Shown one piece after another: positions 34,640-43,424 of a DNA stretch of 64,000 nucleotides. Under the pieces are notes generated by a model. That model was given only the letters and a program-made list of their open reading frames with translations, searched no databases and was not told the DNA's origin. Numbering within the stretch: position 1 is the stretch's first letter; each line of letters begins with the position of its first letter. The DNA is from Bin5 sp965207495 (lineage in GTDB: Bacteria > Chloroflexota > Anaerolineae > Caldilineales > Caldilineaceae), in assembly GCA_965207495.1 (NCBI GenBank), contig OZ242287.1, positions 124,001-188,000 on the forward strand, given 5' to 3'. Made by a program: the position numbers and the translations under genes.

Positions 34640-34693
34640 TGCTGTACACACTCCTCATTGAAATCAGATGAACTGCTTGTGGAAAGCCGCACA

Positions 34694-36121
34694 ATGACAC
34701 ACTTGAAGCAATACCCTCACTCAGTTATCGAGCAGGATGGAACGACCTACGCGCTGGCACGGGACGGCAGGGACAAGAAGCTGTGCGTGCGGGGCGATAC
34801 CGCCGGCTTCAGCGGCGAAACGGCGAACGGGACGCTGGTCTGCCGGCTGACCGCGGAGAACGCGGCCGCGCTGCGTAGTCGCCTGGCCTGGTTGAATCCT
34901 GTCCCGCTGGGCGTGGAGACATCCTTCGGTTTCGGTGACCGGTTGGGCGCGGCCACACCCGGCCACATCCGCTCGGTCGAGGGTACCGGCATCGCGCCGA
35001 TCTTCGCGCAGCAGTCGGTGCGCGAGAACGACCGCATCGGGCGCACGCCGCAGGAGGTGGTGGATGACGCCATGTGGGGCGTGGTGCAGATGGGCTGGCG
35101 CGACCCCTGGGGGGCAGACGCCGACCATGTGAAACTGGTGAGCGATCTGCCCGCTTTCGTCGCTGCCGGCTACACGTTCTACACGATCGACCCCAGCGAC
35201 CACGTCGACAATGAAGCCGAGACCGACTCGCTGGCGGCGCTGCGCGCCAAGGTCGAGGCGCTGCCCTGGGCGCGGCTCGATACCGACCTGGACGCGCTGC
35301 GCGCCGACTATCTGACCGCTCCCATCGAACTGGCGGGACTGACGCTGACCTTCAGCGAAGAGAGCCTGCTGCGAGCGCTGGCGAAGTACGGCCGCGCCAT
35401 CGTTCATACGCTGGATATCGCGGCCGCGCTCGATCAACAGATGGGCGGCACGCGCTATGATCTGGAAATGTCAGTGGACGAGACCGAGACACCGACATCG
35501 ATCTACGAGCACTACTTTATGGGGCGCGAACTGTTGCGGCGGGATCTGCCGGTCGTCAGCCTTGCGCCCCGCTTTGTGGGCAAGTTTCAGAAGGGCGTCG
35601 ACTATATCGGCGACACCGCGCCGTTCGAAGCGGAGTTGGTCAAGCACGCGGCTATTCTGAAGCATTTCGACGCTTACAAGCTGAGCGTCCACACCGGCTC
35701 CGACAAGTTCAGCATCTACCCGCTGGTCGCCAAGTACGCCGAGGACCGGGTGCATGTAAAGACCGCGGGCACCAGCTATCTGGAGGCGCTGCGCGTCATT
35801 GCCGACCTTGACACATCCCTCTTCCGCGAGATTCTCGACCACTCGCGCGCCCGCTTCGAGACCGATCGCAAAACCTACTTTCTCGACTGCCAGCCGGACA
35901 AGGTGCCCACCAACGCCGACCTGTCGGACGCAGACCTGCCGGGACTGCTGGAACAGTTCGACGCCCGCCAGTTGCTGCACGTGACATTCGGTTCCAATCT
36001 GGACCGCTACGGCCGGCAGATTCACGGCCTGATCGCCGACAACGAGGAAGCCTACGCAAAGGTGCTGAACACCCACTTCACCCGCCATCTGACGCCCTTT
36101 GCCAACGGCACCGCGGCGTGA
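34694..36121 (+). CDS. uxaE: Tagaturonate epimerase family protein (UxaE-like)
   Basis: About 475 residues, the size of UxaE, the metal-dependent D-tagaturonate 3-epimerase of the galacturonate route first described in Thermotoga. Recognisable parts are SFGFGDRLGAATPGHIRS near the N-terminus, FAQQSVREN, FYTIDPSDHVDN, LSVHTGSDKFSIYPL and HVKTAGTSYLEAL, with His, Asp and Glu residues suited to metal binding. It would link galacturonate and glucuronate catabolism. The start at 34694 is preferred over 34658. The class III aminotransferase follows after 33 bases. Family assignment is firm; the exact substrate is not. Confidence 0.8.
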   Translation: MTHLKQYPHSVIEQDGTTYALARDGRDKKLCVRGDTAGFSGETANGTLVCRLTAENAAALRSRLAWLNPVPLGVETSFGFGDRLGAATPGHIRSVEGTGIAPIFAQQSVRENDRIGRTPQEVVDDAMWGVVQMGWRDPWGADADHVKLVSDLPAFVAAGYTFYTIDPSDHVDNEAETDSLAALRAKVEALPWARLDTDLDALRADYLTAPIELAGLTLTFSEESLLRALAKYGRAIVHTLDIAAALDQQMGGTRYDLEMSVDETETPTSIYEHYFMGRELLRRDLPVVSLAPRFVGKFQKGVDYIGDTAPFEAELVKHAAILKHFDAYKLSVHTGSDKFSIYPLVAKYAEDRVHVKTAGTSYLEALRVIADLDTSLFREILDHSRARFETDRKTYFLDCQPDKVPTNADLSDADLPGLLEQFDARQLLHVTFGSNLDRYGRQIHGLIADNEEAYAKVLNTHFTRHLTPFANGTAA

Positions 36122-36154
36122 GACTGGTGAAAAGCATCGCCCAAGGAGAAATTA

Positions 36155-37498
36155 ATGGCAGCCATACAGGAAAAGCCATCCCTGCTCGAGCAGGATAGAC
36201 GACAGCTCCACCCCCTGCATCACCCTTCCCAATCCGAGAATCCGATTATTGTCGAGCGTGCCGAGGGTGTCTGGCTCCACACCACCGACGGCCGCAAGAT
36301 CCTGGATGCCATGGCCGGCCTATGGAATGTCAATGTCGGCTATGGCCGCACTGAGCTGGCAGAGGCCGCCTACGCGCAGATGAAGGATCTGGCCTACACC
36401 TCCAACTTCGCCGGCATGACCAACTTGCCCGCCAGCGAGCTGGCCTACAAGCTTTCCGGCTACGCTTATCCCAGCCTCAAGACGACCTTCTTCACCTGCG
36501 GCGGCTCTGAGTCCAACGACACCGCCTTCAAGACCGCCCGCTATTTCTGGAAGCGGGAAGGGCAGCCGGACAAGGTCAAGATCATCTCCCGCCGCGAGTC
36601 CTACCACGGCATCACGCTCGCCACCACCAGCGCCACGAGCGTGCCGCGCTACCACAAGATGTTCGGTCCGCTGGTGCCCAACTTCCTCTACTGCCACGCG
36701 CCTCACCCCTATCGCTACGAAGGCGACATGCAGGAGGGAGAGACGGTCGGCGAGGCTGCGGCGCGCGATCTGGAGGAGACGATTCTGCGTGAAGGGCCGG
36801 AGACGGTGGCCGCGTTGATCGCCGAGCCAGTGCAGGGCGTCGGCGGCGTTTTCGTGCCGCCTGAGGACTACTTCCCCCTCGTGCGCGCCATCTGCGACAA
36901 GTACGACGTTTTGCTGATCGCCGACGAGGTTATCTGCGGCTTCGGGCGCACGGGCGAGATGTTCGCGCTCAACCGCTACGGCATCGAACCGGATATCCTC
37001 GCCTTCGCCAAAGGCATCACCAGCGGCTACCTGCCGTTGGGCGGCATCCAGATCAACGACCGCATTCTCGACGCCATGAACAGCGCGCCGCAGGATGAGG
37101 CCTGGCTGCACGGCTTCACCTACTCCGGCCACGCTGCCTCCTGCGCGGTCGGTCTGCGCAACCTCGCCATTATTGAGGATGAGAAGCTGGCCGAACGTTC
37201 GGCGGAGATGGGCGAGCGGCTGCGCAGCGGACTGGCCAGGTTGAGCGAATTCGGTAACGTGGGCGATGTGCGCGGTCTGGGCCTCCTGTGCGCCGTCGAA
37301 TTCGTCAAGGACCAGGAGACCAAAGAGCCGGACAATGAACTGGCCACGAGCCTGCAGAATGCGACCGCGGCGCGCGGGGTGCGTACACGCGCCCTGAACG
37401 GGAGCCTGGCCTTCTCGCCGCCGCTGGTTATCAGTGAAGATGAGGTCGATCAGATCGTGGATGCCATCGGCGCCGCGCTCGACTCGATGTCTGAATAG
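36155..37498 (+). CDS. Class III aminotransferase (omega-amino acid type)
   Basis: A 447-residue fold-type I PLP enzyme of class III. The cofactor Lys lies in AFAKGITSGYLPLGG, the Asp in LLIADEVICGFGRTG, and GGSESNDTAFKTAR binds the phosphate. Similar enzymes transfer amino groups from beta-alanine, GABA, putrescine or taurine to pyruvate. A CAAGGAG ribosome binding site precedes the ATG. It may serve the same pathway as the diol dehydratase downstream, for example by supplying or consuming an aldehyde or 2-amino alcohol, but this is inference. Confidence 0.9.
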   Translation: MAAIQEKPSLLEQDRRQLHPLHHPSQSENPIIVERAEGVWLHTTDGRKILDAMAGLWNVNVGYGRTELAEAAYAQMKDLAYTSNFAGMTNLPASELAYKLSGYAYPSLKTTFFTCGGSESNDTAFKTARYFWKREGQPDKVKIISRRESYHGITLATTSATSVPRYHKMFGPLVPNFLYCHAPHPYRYEGDMQEGETVGEAAARDLEETILREGPETVAALIAEPVQGVGGVFVPPEDYFPLVRAICDKYDVLLIADEVICGFGRTGEMFALNRYGIEPDILAFAKGITSGYLPLGGIQINDRILDAMNSAPQDEAWLHGFTYSGHAASCAVGLRNLAIIEDEKLAERSAEMGERLRSGLARLSEFGNVGDVRGLGLLCAVEFVKDQETKEPDNELATSLQNATAARGVRTRALNGSLAFSPPLVISEDEVDQIVDAIGAALDSMSE

Positions 37499-37543
37499 TG
37501 CTCTGTTTGGTCAGGTAGGAGAACGCTTGAGACAGACTGAGGC

Positions 37544-37861
37544 TTGCTGCGGGAGACAGAGCTTTTGAAGAGCCTGGAGGAGATTCGCTCAATCTTGCAT
37601 TCTCACCGGCGCGAATTGAAGGAACGATACCACGTGGAGGAGATCGCCCTCTTTGGCGCCTATGCCCGCGGCGAGCAGACGGAGGCTAGCGACCTGGACA
37701 TTCTGGTCACGTTGAGCGCGCCATTGGGCTGGGAGTTCGTCGATCTCCACGATTATCTGACGGAGCTGCTGGAAACCAACGTTGAACTGCTTACGCGCGG
37801 CGCTATCGACAGAAAGCCTCTACTCCGCCACTTCATTGAAAAAGACCTGATTCGTGTCTGA
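37544..37861 (+). CDS. MNT-type nucleotidyltransferase (minimal)
   Basis: A 105-residue nucleotidyltransferase with the core ALFGAYARGEQTEASDLDILV. The usual GSxxRGE is GAxARGE here, with Ala for Ser, while the metal-binding Asp-x-Asp is kept. Such minimal proteins often act as antitoxins to HEPN partners (the MntA/HepT system), AMPylating the toxin, but no HEPN gene follows; the next gene is a VOC protein. Start codons are TTG at 37544 or TTG at 37565, the latter with a better placed GGGAG. It may be an orphan. Confidence 0.8.
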   Translation: MLRETELLKSLEEIRSILHSHRRELKERYHVEEIALFGAYARGEQTEASDLDILVTLSAPLGWEFVDLHDYLTELLETNVELLTRGAIDRKPLLRHFIEKDLIRV

Positions 37862-37900
37862 ACAGTACAGTCATCTTTCCCACTGCCCTGGAGATCTCAC

Positions 37901-38308
37901 ATGTCATCCGAAAACGCCCCGACCCTGATCGGCTCCTCCCCCTACTTCTTTATTCGCGACCTGGCTGCATCACTCGACTACTACTGCGATGTGCTCGGTT
38001 TCAGGCGGCCCCACCTGTGGGGCGAACCGCCGACATTCGCCATGCCCGACCGCGACGGCTTCATCTTCATGCTGAAGCAGGTCGAGGATGTCAGCACGAT
38101 CACGCCCAACGAGACCCGGGGCGGCCTCTGGGACGCTTATGTCTGGGTTCGCAATTTGAGGGCGCTCTTTGCCGAGTTCGAGGCCAATGGCGCCGAGTTC
38201 GCTTACGAGCTCACGCACCAGCACGAATACGACAACCTAGAGTTCGCCATACGTGATCCCGACGGTTATGTGATCGCTTTCGGACAAGACGTTGAGGACG
38301 AGGAATGA
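37901..38308 (+). CDS. VOC-family (glyoxalase/bleomycin resistance-type) protein
   Basis: A 135-residue protein of the vicinal oxygen chelate fold with two beta-alpha-beta-beta-beta modules: YFFIRDLAASLDYYCDVLGF opens the first, and LEFAIRDPDGYVIAFGQD ends the second. Members include glyoxalases, dioxygenases and epimerases. It overlaps the diol dehydratase gene by 4 bases (ATGA), so the two are translated together; it might be a methylmalonyl-epimerase-like enzyme or a detoxifier of the aldehyde made by the dehydratase. Neither is shown. Confidence 0.85.
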   Translation: MSSENAPTLIGSSPYFFIRDLAASLDYYCDVLGFRRPHLWGEPPTFAMPDRDGFIFMLKQVEDVSTITPNETRGGLWDAYVWVRNLRALFAEFEANGAEFAYELTHQHEYDNLEFAIRDPDGYVIAFGQDVEDEE

Positions 38309-40581
38309 CCACTACAACGGCGGCGGACCGCAGCGTCAACGGGGATACCGGCTCGCGCCGCTTCTCCATCCTGGCCGGGCGCGACATCAACCGCGAGACC
38401 TACGTCGAGGAGTGGGCTGAAGCCGGGCTGACCGTTGCCGACAGCCCTTATGACCCGCAGCCGTCGCTGCGTATCGTCGACGGCGAGGTCGTGGAGATGG
38501 ACGGCAAGGAGCGGGCTGATTTCGACGCGCTCGACCGCTTCATCGCCGATCACGCCATCGACCTGGCGGTGGCCAAAGAGGCGATGGCGACCCCCTCGCA
38601 CCAGATCGCGCGCATGCTGGTCGATATCAATGTGGAGCAGTCCACGATTCGCCGCCTGGCCGACGGCTGCACGCCGGCCAAGCTGTGCGAGATCGTGCGT
38701 CACATGAACGTGCTGGAGATGATGATGGGCCTCGGCAAGATGCGGGTGCGCAAGACCCCGGCGAACCAGGCCCACGTCACCAACTGGCGCGAAAACCCGG
38801 CTTTGCTGGCCGCGGACGCGGCTGAAGCGGCGCTGCGGGGCTTTGCCGAGATCGAGACGACGGTGCGCGTCGCGCGCGCAGCGCCGCTCAATGCGCTTGC
38901 CATTCTCGTCGGTTCGCAGTCCAGCCGCGGCGGCGTGCTCACCCAGTGCGCGGTCGAGGAGGCGTTTGGGCTGCGTCTCGGCATCAAAGGGCTGACCTCC
39001 TATGCGGAGACGCTTTCGGTCTACGGCACGGAGCGCTCCTTTGTCGACGGCGACGACACGCCCTGGTCAAAGGCCTTTCTGGCCTCGGCCTACGCCAGCC
39101 GCGGCATCAAAATACGCTTCACGTCCGGCACCGGCTCCGAAGCGCTGATGGGCTACGCGGAGCAGTGTTCGATGCTGTATCTGGAGGCCCGCTGCCTGCT
39201 GGTGACGAAGGGCGCCGGCAGCCAGGGCGTGCAGAACGGCTCAATCTCCTGCATCGCTCTGCCAGAGGCGCTGCCCGGCGGTGTGCGCGGGGTGCTGGCC
39301 GAAAATCTGCTGGCGTCGATGTTGGGGCTGGAATGCGCGTCTGGCAATGACGCGCTCGCCTCCCACTCGGACCTGCGCAAGACGGCCAAACTGATGCTGC
39401 AGATGATCCCCGGCACCGATTTCATCTGCTCCGGCTACAGCGCCATTCCCAAGCAGGACAATATGTTCGGCGGCGGCAACTTCGACGCCGAGGATTTCGA
39501 TGACTGGACCGTCATCCAGCGCGACATGCAGGTGAACGGCGGTATCCGCCCGGTGCGCGAGGCCGATGCGGTGGCAGCCCGCCGGCAGGCCGCGCAGGCG
39601 CTGCAGGCGATCTACGCCGAGCTGGAGTTCCCGCCGATCGGGGACGAGGAGGTGGAGGCGGCCGCGCTCGCCCACAGCAGCGAGGATATGCCGGAGCGGG
39701 ACATGGTGGCCGACCTCGCTGCAGCCGATCGCTTCCTTGAGGGTACAGCCAATCTTTCCGATGTGGTGCGTGCGCTGCACCGCAGCGGCTTTGAGCAGGC
39801 GGCCGCAAACTTGCTCGAGATGGGCCGTCAGCGGGTGGCGGGGGACTATCTGCAGCCGTCGGCGATATTCGAAGACGGCTTCTCCGTGATCAGCGCGGTC
39901 AACGACCGCAATGACTACACCGGCCCCGGCACCGGCTACCGCCTCGAAGGCGAGACCTGGGACGCGCTGCAGCGCATTCCCCAGCAGAAGTCGCCGCGCG
40001 ACTTTATCGACGCGCAGGTGGGGGATCCGTTACCCAATCTGGCCGAGATAAACACGGCCAAAGTGGGCGCCTCCGCCAATGAAATCGTGGTCGCGGTGGG
40101 GCCGGCCTATGGCCGCTCGTTGGTGAAGACGATTGGCGAGCTGGACCATGAGGAGGTGCTGGAAGCGCTGCTCACCGGTGTGGCGGAGGAGGCGTTCTAC
40201 GGCCGCGTCGTGCGGGTCTATCACAGCGCCGACTGCGCCGCTATCGGCCATGCGGGGGCACGACTGAGCGGCTCCGGCATTGCCGTCGGCCTCCAGAGCC
40301 GCGGCACGACCGTCATCCAGAAACGGGGGCTGGCGCCGCTCAACAACCTGGAGCTGTTCCCGCAGTCGCCCAGCCTGACGCTGGAGATCTACCAGGCGAT
40401 CGGACGCAACGCGGCGCGCTATGCCAAGGGACTGAGCCCTCTGCCCGTCGGCGTCAAGGTCGACAACGGCGCCCGTCTGCGCCTGATCGTCAAGACAGCC
40501 CTGCTGCATCGCCGCGAGATCGAAGACATACATGAAAAGGCGCCACAGGAGCTTTACTTCCGCTGGGAGCCAGATGTGTAA
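38305..40581 (+). CDS. B12-dependent propanediol/glycerol dehydratase, large and medium subunits fused
   Basis: The 758-residue protein combines two subunits that are separate in Klebsiella and Salmonella. Residues 1 to about 560 match the large subunit (PduC/DhaB), with RFTSGTGSEALMG and DFICSGYSAIPKQDNMFGGGNFD holding substrate and cation residues. Residues about 575-758 match the medium subunit (PduD), from LAEINTAKVGASANEIVVAVGPAYG to QSRGTTVIQKRGLAPLNNLELFPQSP. The enzyme would turn 1,2-diols into aldehydes with adenosylcobalamin. The small subunit is encoded next. No reactivating factor or microcompartment gene is visible in the window. Confidence 0.92.
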   Translation: MTTTTAADRSVNGDTGSRRFSILAGRDINRETYVEEWAEAGLTVADSPYDPQPSLRIVDGEVVEMDGKERADFDALDRFIADHAIDLAVAKEAMATPSHQIARMLVDINVEQSTIRRLADGCTPAKLCEIVRHMNVLEMMMGLGKMRVRKTPANQAHVTNWRENPALLAADAAEAALRGFAEIETTVRVARAAPLNALAILVGSQSSRGGVLTQCAVEEAFGLRLGIKGLTSYAETLSVYGTERSFVDGDDTPWSKAFLASAYASRGIKIRFTSGTGSEALMGYAEQCSMLYLEARCLLVTKGAGSQGVQNGSISCIALPEALPGGVRGVLAENLLASMLGLECASGNDALASHSDLRKTAKLMLQMIPGTDFICSGYSAIPKQDNMFGGGNFDAEDFDDWTVIQRDMQVNGGIRPVREADAVAARRQAAQALQAIYAELEFPPIGDEEVEAAALAHSSEDMPERDMVADLAAADRFLEGTANLSDVVRALHRSGFEQAAANLLEMGRQRVAGDYLQPSAIFEDGFSVISAVNDRNDYTGPGTGYRLEGETWDALQRIPQQKSPRDFIDAQVGDPLPNLAEINTAKVGASANEIVVAVGPAYGRSLVKTIGELDHEEVLEALLTGVAEEAFYGRVVRVYHSADCAAIGHAGARLSGSGIAVGLQSRGTTVIQKRGLAPLNNLELFPQSPSLTLEIYQAIGRNAARYAKGLSPLPVGVKVDNGARLRLIVKTALLHRREIEDIHEKAPQELYFRWEPDV

Positions 40582-40606
40582 CGGCGAGGAGAGAGGAAAG
40601 AGAAGT

Positions 40607-40631
40607 GAGGAGTGAGTACTGCTCATTCCTC
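40607..40631 (+). promoter_or_regulatory. Intercistronic hairpin between dehydratase subunit genes
   Basis: GAGGAGTGAG at 40607-40616 pairs with CTCATTCCTC at 40622-40631 (10 bp with one G-U), 26 bases before the small-subunit ATG. It may tune the subunit ratio or protect the mRNA. Confidence 0.4.
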
Positions 40632-40657
40632 GACCTTGAATGCAAGGATGCAGCATA

Positions 40658-41113
40658 ATGACAGACGACGGTAAAGATAAGAGGGAAAACGCCTCTCACG
40701 CCGCGGACGGGGATTATCCCCTCTACGCCAACCGCAGCGACACGCTTGCCGCGGCCAGCGGGCGGCCTTTGCGCGACCTCTCGCTGCAGAAGATGCTGAC
40801 CGAAGATATCTCCTCCGAGGATTACAGCATCAGCGCGGAGACGCTGCGCGCGCAGGCCGATATCGCCCGCGACGCCGGCTACCCACAACTGGCGCAGAAC
40901 CTGGAACGGGCCTCCGAACTGACCGCCGTCCCGAACGAGACGCTCCTGGAGATGTACGAGATGCTGCGGCCCGGACGCTGCAGCTTCGAGGAGTACGAGG
41001 CGCTGGCGCAGCGCCTGCGCGATGAGTTCAACGCCGCCGCTACGGCCTCTTTTGTCGAGGAGGCCGCCGCCGTCTACCAGGAGCGCGGCCTGCTGCGCCG
41101 GGAGCTGGAGTGA
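40658..41113 (+). CDS. Diol dehydratase small subunit
   Basis: A 151-residue protein matching the small subunit (PduE/DhaE) of B12-dependent diol dehydratases: DYPLYANRSDTLAAASGRPLRD, then LQKMLTEDISSEDYSISAETLRAQADIARDAGYPQLAQNLERASELTAVPNETLLEMYEMLRPGR-type helices. It completes the alpha-beta-gamma enzyme with the fused gene upstream. The ATG at 40658 with AAGGA upstream is preferred to 40640. Confidence 0.9.
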   Translation: MTDDGKDKRENASHAADGDYPLYANRSDTLAAASGRPLRDLSLQKMLTEDISSEDYSISAETLRAQADIARDAGYPQLAQNLERASELTAVPNETLLEMYEMLRPGRCSFEEYEALAQRLRDEFNAAATASFVEEAAAVYQERGLLRRELE

Positions 41114-41161
41114 TTGAAGGGCGGTTCTTAGTTTTCAGGTAACTACTAAGCCATATACAGT

Positions 41162-41221
41162 GTCTATGTGGACCAGGTCTATGTGGACCAGGTCTATGTG
41201 GACCAGGTCTATGTGGACCAG
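41162..41221. repeat. Four perfect 15-bp tandem repeats
   Basis: GTCTATGTGGACCAG occurs four times without a change. Perfect identity suggests recent slippage, so copy number may vary between strains. Confidence 0.9.
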
Positions 41222-41294
41222 CCCTTTATCCCTGCCGCCATTCGGGCTCTGTGACGGTGTATTCGGTTGGCAGCCGCCAGGTTGGTTGGGGCAC

Positions 41295-41407
41295 ACTGTC
41301 GGCATGCCACGATGATGGGGAAGAACCAGTACGGTGGCTAGCAAGGGCGGGGCGTTGCGGGGGCGCAGCCCCTGCACAAGGGAGGGCCGAAGGCCCGAAC
41401 GCCCAAA
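41295..41407 (+). repeat. Dispersed repeat, short copy C
   Basis: It shares the ACTGT.GGC start loosely and then GGGGAAGAA, ACGGTGGCTAG and the whole 55-base structured element with copies A and B, but lacks their last 110 bases. Confidence 0.7.
41350..41404 (+). repeat. 55-base structured element, copy C
   Basis: The closing stem is GGGCGTT (41350-41356) with AACGCCC (41398-41404), 7 bp perfect; the two inner hairpins are the same as in copies A and B. Confidence 0.65.
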
Positions 41408-41543
41408 AACCGAGGAGAGAGAACACCTCAGATCGCCTCGTTCCGGGTTGCTTGTCAGTTGTGGCTGAGTCGTTACGTTTTCAGCAGCTGCGCCTGGCTC
41501 CAAGACAGGCATTATTTGAGACCAACAGCCGGGTATTCATAAC

Positions 41544-43337
41544 ATGTCCACCAACGATCCGCCGCAGGGCTTTTTGACCGGACTCTGGTATATCCTGGGC
41601 GGCCAGCGCAAATTTGTGGTCCTGTCCGTCCTCAGCGGGCTGCTCTTCTCCGCGACGAGCCTGGTCCCGCCGCTGCTGGTGCGCCGCCTGATCCTGTGGA
41701 TCACCGACGGCGGCGGCTCCACGTCCGGTCTGCTGGCGATGACCGCCGTGTTGGGGATTGTCTATGTGCTGCGCGGCGTAGGCCGCTACTTCTACGGCCA
41801 GTTCTCGCACGTGGCCGCTTACGGCGTCACCACCAGCCTGATGGCGCGTGTCTATCGCCATCTGCAGCAGCTCTCCCACAGTTTCTACAACCGGCAGCGC
41901 ACCGGCGCCCTGATCGTGCGCTCCATCAACGACATCGAAACGCTGGAGGACTTCGTCGCTCACGGCGTGCCCGAGCTGGTGATGGCGACCGTCATTCCGA
42001 TCGCGATGTGGTGTGTCCTGTTCTGGATTCATCCCCTGCTGGCCCTGCTTGTCGTCCTGCCGCTGCCGATCGGCGGCTATGTCATCTACCGCTTCACCAG
42101 GCAGATCCGCGGCATATGGCGCCAGGTGCGGGCCGGCATCTCCGAGCTGGTGGCCCAGGTGCAGGACAGCTTTTCCGGCATCACCGAGATTAAGTCTTTT
42201 GGCCAGGAGAAGTCGCAGGCCGATCAGGTCGCACAGTCGGCTGCCGACTACCGCGACAGGATATGCGCCGCCACCAGGATCTCGCTACTGCCCTCGTCGA
42301 TCGTCGAGTTTTCCGGCGGCTTGGGCGTGATCGTTGCCGTGTGGGTGGGCGGTAGCCTTGCCCTGTCGGAATCGTTGAATGTCGCCGACCTCTTCGTCTT
42401 CATTGCTTACCTGGTCTATATCTACCAGCCATTCCTCAAGCTGGCGGACATCAGCGACACATTGCACCGGGCCGGCGCAAGCCAGGAGCGCATCTTCGAA
42501 CTTCTGGCCGTGCAACCGGATATCAGCAGTCCGCCGGACGCGGTCAAGCCGCAGATTTCCCGCTGGGAGGTTGCCTTCCACGATGTCTCCTTTGGCTATC
42601 AGTCTGAAGAGGTGGTGCTGAACGATATCGATTTCGAGATCGGCGCCGGCGAGATGGTGGCGCTGGTGGGCGCGACCGGGGCCGGCAAGACGACCGTCAG
42701 CCGCCTCATCCCCCGCTTCTACGATCCCCAGGACGGGCAGATTAGCGTCGGCGGCCACGACCTGCGCAGCCTCGACCTGGAGTTCCTGCGCGCCAATGTG
42801 GCCTCGGTCATGCAGGATGTCTTCCTCTTCCACGGGACCGTGCGCCAGAATATCGCCTTTGGCCGCCCTGAGGCGACGGTCGATGAGATCGTGCAGGCGG
42901 CGCAGGCGGCCAACGCGCACGAGTTCATCGTCGACCTGCCTGATGGCTACAACACCGTTATCGGCGAGCGCGGCGTGCGGCTGTCCGGCGGGCAGAAGCA
43001 GCGCATCTCGATCGCACGCGCGCTGTTGAAAGACGCGCCGATCCTGATCCTGGACGAGGCCACCTCCTCGGTTGATACGGAAACCGAGTGGCAGATCCAG
43101 CAGGCGCTCAACCGCCTCACCCGCAACCGCACGACGTTGGTGATCGCCCACCGCCTCTCGACCATCCGCCACGCCGACAAGATCGTCGTGCTGGACAGTG
43201 GGCGCATTATCGAAACCGGCGCGCACGATGAATTGATGGCGCGCGGTGGACGCTACGCCAAGATGGTTGAGACGCAGAGCCTGGCCCGCTCCTGGGAACT
43301 GAGCCGGCAGCCGGAACTGCAGCCGGCCGGCGATTAG
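41544..43337 (+). CDS. ABC exporter half-transporter (MsbA/LmrA type)
   Basis: A 597-residue fusion of a six-helix membrane domain (residues about 15-315) and an ATPase domain (about 340-580). The ATPase shows Walker A GATGAGKTT, the signature LSGGQKQRISIARALL, Walker B ILILDEATSS with its catalytic Glu, and the H-loop VIAHRLST. It probably works as a homodimer exporting a lipid, drug or peptide. It has no obvious partner gene. Confidence 0.93.
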   Translation: MSTNDPPQGFLTGLWYILGGQRKFVVLSVLSGLLFSATSLVPPLLVRRLILWITDGGGSTSGLLAMTAVLGIVYVLRGVGRYFYGQFSHVAAYGVTTSLMARVYRHLQQLSHSFYNRQRTGALIVRSINDIETLEDFVAHGVPELVMATVIPIAMWCVLFWIHPLLALLVVLPLPIGGYVIYRFTRQIRGIWRQVRAGISELVAQVQDSFSGITEIKSFGQEKSQADQVAQSAADYRDRICAATRISLLPSSIVEFSGGLGVIVAVWVGGSLALSESLNVADLFVFIAYLVYIYQPFLKLADISDTLHRAGASQERIFELLAVQPDISSPPDAVKPQISRWEVAFHDVSFGYQSEEVVLNDIDFEIGAGEMVALVGATGAGKTTVSRLIPRFYDPQDGQISVGGHDLRSLDLEFLRANVASVMQDVFLFHGTVRQNIAFGRPEATVDEIVQAAQAANAHEFIVDLPDGYNTVIGERGVRLSGGQKQRISIARALLKDAPILILDEATSSVDTETEWQIQQALNRLTRNRTTLVIAHRLSTIRHADKIVVLDSGRIIETGAHDELMARGGRYAKMVETQSLARSWELSRQPELQPAGD

Positions 43338-43424
43338 TGGGCGGCGCTTCATTCCTGGTAGGCGCTCGGATGCCTACATCATATTGAAAACCACCACCCG
43401 GAAAGTTGAAAAGGAGCCGTCGTC

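Larger units (their letters stand above)
41114..41543. other. Repeat-bearing intergenic region
   Basis: No gene is present here. The gap holds four 15-bp tandem repeats (41162-41221) and a third, shorter copy of the dispersed repeat (41295-41407) with the structured 55-base element. The start, GGCGGTTCTTAGTTTTCAGG, resembles the short repeats found after other stop codons. Confidence 0.65.

Noticed and set aside
41162..41221. Possible CRISPR or integrase attachment repeats
   Set aside because: The 15-bp units are directly adjacent without spacers, and no cas or integrase gene is near.
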